A stretch of DNA of 9,604 nt. Origin: Yoonia sp. (GTDB lineage Bacteria; Pseudomonadota; Alphaproteobacteria; Rhodobacterales; Rhodobacteraceae). Where the stretch lies: contig JAHDGO010000039.1 of NCBI GenBank assembly GCA_020627605.1, positions 822-10,425 of the forward strand. Direction: 5' to 3'. Shown here piece by piece: positions 6,094 through 9,604 of this stretch. The notes beneath the pieces were generated by a model. That model was given only the letters and a program-made list of their open reading frames with translations, had not been told where the DNA came from and searched no databases. Made by a program: the position numbers and the translations under genes. Numbering within the stretch: the first letter of the stretch is position 1; each line of letters starts with the position of its first letter.

Positions 6094-6624
6094 ATGGCCA
6101 AACGGTGGTATTCGGTAAGCGTTCTCTCCAACTTCGAAAAGAAGATCGCAGAGCAGATTCGCCAGAAGGCGGAAGAGCAGGGCCTGGAAGACCAGATCGA
6201 CGAGGTACTGGTCCCGACCGAGGAAGTCATCGAAATCCGTCGCAACAAAAAGGTCACGGCAGAGCGTCGCTTTATGCCCGGCTACGTGCTGGTCCATATG
6301 GAAATGTCCGATGAGGGGTATCACCTGATCAACTCCATCAACCGGGTCACAGGTTTTCTTGGCCCGCAAGGCCGCCCGATGCCGATGCGCGACGCAGAGG
6401 TTCAGGCGATCCTGGGCCGCGTGCAGGAAGGCGAAGAGGCCCCGCGCACGCTCATCCATTTCGAGATCGGCGAGAAGGTCAAAGTCAACGATGGCCCGTT
6501 CGAGGATTTCGACGGAATGGTCGAGGAAGTCGACGACGAGAACCAGCGCCTGAAAGTGACCGTTTCCATCTTTGGCCGCGCGACGCCGGTGGAGCTGGAA
6601 TACACGCAGGTCACCAAGCAGTAG
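6094..6624 (+). CDS. nusG: Transcription termination/antitermination factor NusG
   Basis: A 176-residue NusG, the normal length. The protein binds RNA polymerase across the clefts, affects pausing, and links it to Rho or to the ribosome. The NGN domain spans about 1-110, with RWYSVSVLSNFEKKIAEQI at 4-22, the insertion with EEVIEIRRNKK, RRFMPGYVLVHMEM at 58-71, and VTGFLG at 85-90. The KOW domain occupies the C terminus, with FEIGEKVKVNDGPFEDFDG at 123-141 and FGRATPVELE near the end. AAGG lies about 11 nt before the ATG, a loose spacing, so initiation may be modest. The leader contains a GCCCC/GGGGC hairpin (6054-6068). A strong terminator follows, so nusG is not simply co-transcribed with rplK. 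Confidence 0.97.
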   Translation: MAKRWYSVSVLSNFEKKIAEQIRQKAEEQGLEDQIDEVLVPTEEVIEIRRNKKVTAERRFMPGYVLVHMEMSDEGYHLINSINRVTGFLGPQGRPMPMRDAEVQAILGRVQEGEEAPRTLIHFEIGEKVKVNDGPFEDFDGMVEEVDDENQRLKVTVSIFGRATPVELEYTQVTKQ

Positions 6625-6650
6625 GTGCGCCACATCTGTGACGAAGCGAG

Positions 6651-6673
6651 AAGGGGCCGGCGGCCCCTTTTTT
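6651..6673 (+). terminator. Strong Rho-independent terminator after nusG
   Basis: AAGGGGCC (6651-6658) pairs with GGCCCCTT (6662-6669) around GGC, and the T-run extends to 6673. It lies 26 nt after the nusG stop and should separate nusG transcription from rplK. Confidence 0.9.
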
Positions 6674-6712
6674 GCGTTTTGCAGCGCCGCAGCGTGGCTT
6701 GCGTTCGAAACC

Positions 6713-6726
6713 TTTCCCGCGGGAAA
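6713..6726. promoter_or_regulatory. Perfect 14-bp palindrome in the nusG-rplK gap
   Basis: TTTCCCGCGGGAAA is a perfect 7+7 dyad without spacer. It lies after the nusG terminator and about 90 bp upstream of the candidate rplK promoter, so a protein-binding site is more plausible than a terminator. The binding protein is unknown. Confidence 0.35.
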
Positions 6727-6763
6727 ACGTGCGGCGCACCGAGGGTCTTTGACGGAAGGGTGC

Positions 6764-6801
6764 AGGGAATTGGCGCATCTGATCGACACTGACAATTCCC
6801 T
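6764..6801. promoter_or_regulatory. 9-bp inverted repeat touching the candidate rplK promoter
   Basis: AGGGAATTG (6764-6772) and CAATTCCCT (6793-6801) are perfect inverted repeats with a 20-bp spacer. The half-site centres are 29 bp apart, close to three helical turns, as expected for a two-site operator. The right half ends at the first base of the candidate -35 box. Confidence 0.35.
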
Positions 6802-6829
6802 TGCATTGCGCCCGATTCACCCCTAAACG
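6801..6829 (+). promoter_or_regulatory. Candidate rplKA promoter
   Basis: TTGCAT (6801-6806) and TAAACG (6824-6829) are 17 bp apart, between the nusG terminator and rplK. It would give a leader of about 120 nt. Some promoter is needed here because of the upstream terminator, but the exact boxes are uncertain. Confidence 0.3.
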
Positions 6830-6914
6830 CCGCCTCTGTTACCCCGCCAGCGGGATGACACCCCGTGGGAGGCATCGGCGCGCGCGCGTGACCGGCCGGA
6901 CCACACAACAAAAA

Positions 6915-6938
6915 GCCCGGCTATCGCGATGGCAGGGC
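6915..6938 (+). promoter_or_regulatory. Leader hairpin just before the rplK ribosome binding site
   Basis: Positions 6915-6923 pair with 6930-6938 (eight pairs including one T-G, plus one G-A mismatch) around the loop TCGCGA. It ends a few bases before the AAAAGGAG ribosome site. Control of rplK-rplA by L1 binding to the leader mRNA is known in other bacteria, and this is the obvious candidate site, but I cannot show the L1-binding motif with certainty. Confidence 0.35.
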
Positions 6939-6958
6939 GTTGGAAAAGGAGAGGCCCC

Positions 6959-7384
6959 ATGGCCAAGAAGATTATGGGCACGCTCAAGCTGCAGGTTCCT
7001 GCAGGCGCGGCAAACCCGTCCCCCCCCGTCGGTCCGGCGCTGGGTCAGCGCGGCATCAACATCATGGAATTCTGCAAAGCGTTCAACGCCAAGACAGAAG
7101 ACATGGAAAAGAATGCCCCATGCCCAACCGTGATTACCTACTATCAGGACAAGTCCTTTACGATGGACATCAAGACGCCACCTGCGTCTTACTACATCAA
7201 GAAGGCCGCCAAGCTGAAATCCGGCAGCCAGACACCCGGCAAGGCCGTTGCCGGTTCGATCACCGCCAAGCAGGTGCGTGAAATCGCCGAAGCCAAGATG
7301 AAGGATCTCAACGCGACCTCCATCGAAGGCGCGATGCAGATCATCATGGGCTCTGCCCGTTCTATGGGCATTGAGGTGAAGTAA
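6959..7384 (+). CDS. rplK: 50S ribosomal protein L11
   Basis: A 141-residue L11, which binds the GTPase-associated region of 23S rRNA. The N-terminal domain holds the conserved [20 protein letters not shown] (residues 19-38), including the prolines targeted by thiostrepton-type antibiotics in sensitive bacteria. The C-terminal rRNA-binding domain has [13 protein letters not shown] (about 78-90), [13 protein letters not shown] and the final [13 protein letters not shown] chose ATG 6959 over an in-frame upstream ATG at 6929 because AAAAGGAG lies 7 nt before it and the protein then begins MAKK as usual. Its TAA overlaps the rplA ATG by one base, so L1 translation is probably coupled to it. Confidence 0.97.
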   Translation: MAKKIMGTLKLQVPAGAANPSPPVGPALGQRGINIMEFCKAFNAKTEDMEKNAPCPTVITYYQDKSFTMDIKTPPASYYIKKAAKLKSGSQTPGKAVAGSITAKQVREIAEAKMKDLNATSIEGAMQIIMGSARSMGIEVK

Positions 7385-8085
7385 TGGCAAAGTTTGGTAA
7401 ACGTACAACCGCAGCCCGTGCGGCATTCGACGGCAAGCACAACGTCTCTGTTGAAGAGGCCGCGAGCCTTGTGAAGGACAATGCCAAGGCGAAGTTCGAC
7501 GAAAGTATCGAAATCGCCATGCAGCTGGGCATCGACCCGCGCCATGCAGACCAGATGGTCCGCGGCACCGTCAACCTGCCACATGGCACCGGCAAGACCG
7601 TGCGCGTCGCTGTCTTTGCCCGCGGCGAAAAGGCAGAAGAGGCCAAGGCGGCCGGTGCTGACATCGTCGGCGCAGAGGATCTGATGGAAACCGTTCAGGG
7701 CGGCACGATCGACTTTGACCGCTGCATCGCCACACCTGACATGATGGCCGTTGTCGGTCGTCTGGGTAAGGTGCTGGGTCCGCGCAACCTGATGCCGAAC
7801 CCTCGCGTCGGCACCGTGACCATGGACGTCAAGGAAGCTGTTGAAGCGGCCAAAGGTGGTCAGGTGCAGTTCAAGGCTGAAAAGGCCGGCGTCGTCCATG
7901 CCGGGATCGGCAAGGCGTCCTTCTCTGCCAAGCAGATCGAGGAAAACATGCTGGCCTTCGTCGATGCCGTCAGCAAAGCCAAGCCATCGGGCGCCAAAGG
8001 CACCTACATGAAAAAGATCGCCGTCAGCTCGACCATGGGCCCCGGCGTGACTATTGATGTGGCCTCGGCAACCGGCAACGCATAA
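7384..8085 (+). CDS. rplA: 50S ribosomal protein L1
   Basis: A 233-residue L1, normal length, the protein of the mobile L1 stalk near the E site and often the autoregulator of its own operon. The family signature is present: [20 protein letters not shown] at residues 122-141. The N-terminal [20 protein letters not shown] and the C-terminal [20 protein letters not shown] are also typical. Translation starts at the ATG that shares its A with the rplK stop. A strong terminator begins 26 nt after the stop, and the genes that follow are methyltransferases rather than rplJ-rplL. Confidence 0.97.
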   Translation: MAKFGKRTTAARAAFDGKHNVSVEEAASLVKDNAKAKFDESIEIAMQLGIDPRHADQMVRGTVNLPHGTGKTVRVAVFARGEKAEEAKAAGADIVGAEDLMETVQGGTIDFDRCIATPDMMAVVGRLGKVLGPRNLMPNPRVGTVTMDVKEAVEAAKGGQVQFKAEKAGVVHAGIGKASFSAKQIEENMLAFVDAVSKAKPSGAKGTYMKKIAVSSTMGPGVTIDVASATGNA

Positions 8086-8111
8086 GCGATCCGCAAATTG
8101 CGAAATTGAAG

Positions 8112-8138
8112 AAGGCGGCCCAGTGGGTCGCCTTTTTT
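8112..8138 (+). terminator. Rho-independent terminator of rplKA
   Basis: AAGGCGGCC (8112-8120) pairs with GGTCGCCTT (8126-8134) with one G-T pair, around CAGTG. Four more T's follow (8135-8138). It closes the rplK-rplA transcript and isolates it from the methyltransferase genes downstream. Confidence 0.9.
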
Positions 8139-8292
8139 CTTTCTGGAATGCCACGACGGATCAGGTGTCATGTGTCAATCGACAACAAAGTCCACTGATA
8201 CGCTCTCTTCCTTGGGTACCGGGGGTGACAATATCCGGTGGTTGCGCCATCACTATGGTCGAGTTTCGAGCAGATAACGGAAAGCGCGCAAT

Positions 8293-8997
8293 ATGACCCT
8301 TAACAGAGTCGAAGCATCGGCAAAAATTGTTCAACGCTATTTTAGTCAGCCATTGCCAAAACTTCCCCAAGGCTTCCCGAATGGATGGATGTCAGCGAAA
8401 GACCTGACAGTGCTCTACAACGCCGGGCTGAATGCTAAAGGTGATGTTTTGGAAGTTGGGCCCTGGCTGGGGCGATCTACAACCGCGATTGCAGCGGGCT
8501 TGCGGCAACGGGAAACTGATGGCGGCACCTCGCTTAAGTACGACAGTGTTGATTTTGGCATTACGAGCGCTGATGAATGGGTCGAAAGGTTTGACGAGCC
8601 ATTTAACCTGTCCAAAGATAAGGGTCGGGTCGCGCAGGCGGTATATCATCCAGGCGGCACGATTGCGGTCCTGATCCAGAACCTTCTTGCAAATGATCTG
8701 CTGAAGTACGTGACCAATATTATTCGTGGCGATTTTCTGGATTCACCAATCTCGCGGAAATATAGTCTGATCTTTTGTGATGCGACACATGACGACAAGG
8801 AAATCCACCGCCATATGCCTCGACTTGCCGAACTTGCAGCGCCAGGTTGTGTTCTGGTTTTCGACGATGTCGTCACCGAAGAGAGAGCAGATCTAGTCTG
8901 TGGCTACCTTAATGTATCGGACCGTTTTATGACACGGGCCGTTTATCCTGATCGGAAGGCGAGGTGTAAGCTGCTTGTTGTCGAAACACAGACCTAG
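8293..8997 (+). CDS. Class I SAM-dependent methyltransferase-like protein
   Basis: A 234-residue protein with the Rossmann-type methyltransferase pattern: motif I DVLEVGPWLGRSTTAIAAGL at residues 51-70, a motif II-like acidic strand YDSVDFG at 83-89, YSLIFCDATHDDKEIHRHMP at 157-176, and the strand VLVFDDV at 187-193. The Asp-Ala-x-His and terminal FDD pattern resembles the Methyltransf_24/TylF-like group, which modifies sugars or small metabolites, some with a metal ion; the substrate is unknown. ATG 8293 has GGAAAG 8 nt upstream. The gene follows the rplKA terminator and must have its own promoter in the preceding 150 bp, where I see no clear one. Base composition is visibly less GC-rich than in the ribosomal genes, suggesting an accessory, possibly acquired, gene. 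Confidence 0.75.
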   Translation: MTLNRVEASAKIVQRYFSQPLPKLPQGFPNGWMSAKDLTVLYNAGLNAKGDVLEVGPWLGRSTTAIAAGLRQRETDGGTSLKYDSVDFGITSADEWVERFDEPFNLSKDKGRVAQAVYHPGGTIAVLIQNLLANDLLKYVTNIIRGDFLDSPISRKYSLIFCDATHDDKEIHRHMPRLAELAAPGCVLVFDDVVTEERADLVCGYLNVSDRFMTRAVYPDRKARCKLLVVETQT

Positions 8998-9045
8998 TCG
9001 GGCATCTGTCGGGCAGATCAAACCATTCAGAAGCGGAGAACGGAT

Positions 9046-9604
9046 TTGCAAATCTTTGACGAGACGCGTGTGGAGGAGGTCGCGGCGTCATCGCTTGTCG
9101 ATGAACTTGATCTGTCGATGTTCAGCGATAGAGACATTCTCAATACCGTCCTTCAACGATCTGAAGTGCTTTTCGACGTCCTGCGGGGCGGCAGCCTTGT
9201 CAGGCAATGGTCAAACGGGAACCCAAAAGCGCTTGAGGCTGAGGTGGCTGCTCGCGGGCTCTTGTTGCTTAAGCGCGCGATTGCCGTACTTTATTTGGAG
9301 TATGAGGCCCTCAAGCCGGTCATTGCGCAAATTTCTCCAAATCGGGTTGCAGACATCGGTTGCGGCTATGCGTTCATCGACTTGTTTATTGCCCGGGACT
9401 TTTCTCCTGAGATTTTGCTGATCGATCTCGAACAGAACGACCTGACCCACTTTGGATTTCAGTCCGAGGGTGCGGCCTACAGCAACTTGGGCACTGCCAA
9501 AGCGTTTCTGGCCGCCAATGGTGTCTCGGCCCGAAAGATAAAAACGCTGAACCCCGAAGAGGAAGACGTAGATAAGGTCAGAGATGTCGATCTTGCAATG
9601 TCAC
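9046..9604 (+). CDS. Second SAM-dependent methyltransferase-like protein, 3' end outside the window
   Basis: The frame is open for 186 codons to the window edge and continues beyond it. Residues 101-112, VADIGCGYAFID, form a clear methyltransferase motif I (DxGCG), and ILLIDLEQ at 123-130 fits motif II with its acidic residue. DVDLAMS at the edge probably leads into motif IV. About 95 mostly helical residues precede the Rossmann core. There is no in-frame ATG near the beginning. TTG at 9046 with GGAG 7 nt upstream is the likely start; the first in-frame ATG would be at 9118. It lies 48 nt after the previous gene, in the same reading frame as that gene's stop, so the two are probably co-transcribed. 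Substrate unknown. Confidence 0.7.
   Translation, partial: MQIFDETRVEEVAASSLVDELDLSMFSDRDILNTVLQRSEVLFDVLRGGSLVRQWSNGNPKALEAEVAARGLLLLKRAIAVLYLEYEALKPVIAQISPNRVADIGCGYAFIDLFIARDFSPEILLIDLEQNDLTHFGFQSEGAAYSNLGTAKAFLAANGVSARKIKTLNPEEEDVDKVRDVDLAMS

Noticed and set aside
5911..6795. 294-codon minus-strand frame covering nusG
   Set aside because: It is antisense to a certain NusG and crosses a strong terminator; no protein family is recognisable.
7192..8154. 320-codon minus-strand frame covering rplA and part of rplK
   Set aside because: It is antisense to L1 and L11, with no recognisable domain.
8995..8997. TAG as a recoded codon joining the two methyltransferases
   Set aside because: A TTG start with a properly spaced GGAG exists 48 nt later, and there is no evidence for amber recoding; kept only as a minor alternative.

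Overview
The window looks like a chromosomal segment of a marine alphaproteobacterium, most likely of the Rhodobacteraceae/Roseobacter type. This rests on the GC-rich coding style, the SecE, NusG, L11 and L1 sequences, the DUF374-type acyltransferase and the sulfotransferase-like protein. The family assignment is inference from sequence style, not from a search.

Left part (1-4570): accessory metabolism. A strong + strand terminator (101-137), preceded by two further hairpins, ends an unseen or non-coding transcript. Three minus-strand genes follow that probably form one operon read right to left: a SnoaL-like protein, a DUF1801 protein (1-nt gap), and a membrane acyltransferase-3 protein. A small LuxR-type HTH regulator diverges from this operon with only 14 bp between start codons, so it is a candidate local regulator. 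Next come a CatB-type hexapeptide O-acetyltransferase (+) and a DUF374 lysophospholipid acyltransferase (-), whose stop codons overlap tail to tail in a shared CTAG. A 320-bp gap then leads to a small secreted protein made of three DADY-type repeats, which I do not recognise.

Right part (4570-8140): the conserved translation/secretion/transcription cluster, which appears divided into separate transcripts. The first is tRNA-Trp(CCA), a sulfotransferase-like gene and secE. Next is nusG, preceded by a terminator-like pair of competing hairpins and followed by a strong intrinsic terminator. The last is rplK-rplA, with a 1-nt overlap, a hairpin-rich leader and a strong terminator. The sulfotransferase-like gene sits between tRNA-Trp and secE, where I would normally expect little or nothing.

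Far right (8140-9604): two SAM-dependent methyltransferase-like genes, the second cut off by the window edge, replace the rplJ-rplL pair that usually follows rplA. The DNA here is visibly less GC-rich, so this looks like an accessory insertion after the rplKA terminator. I see no insertion sequence, integrase, CRISPR array or phage gene. Most of the window is ordinary. The best leads are the repeat protein at 4163-4462, the possible attenuator before nusG, and the operator-like dyads before rplK.
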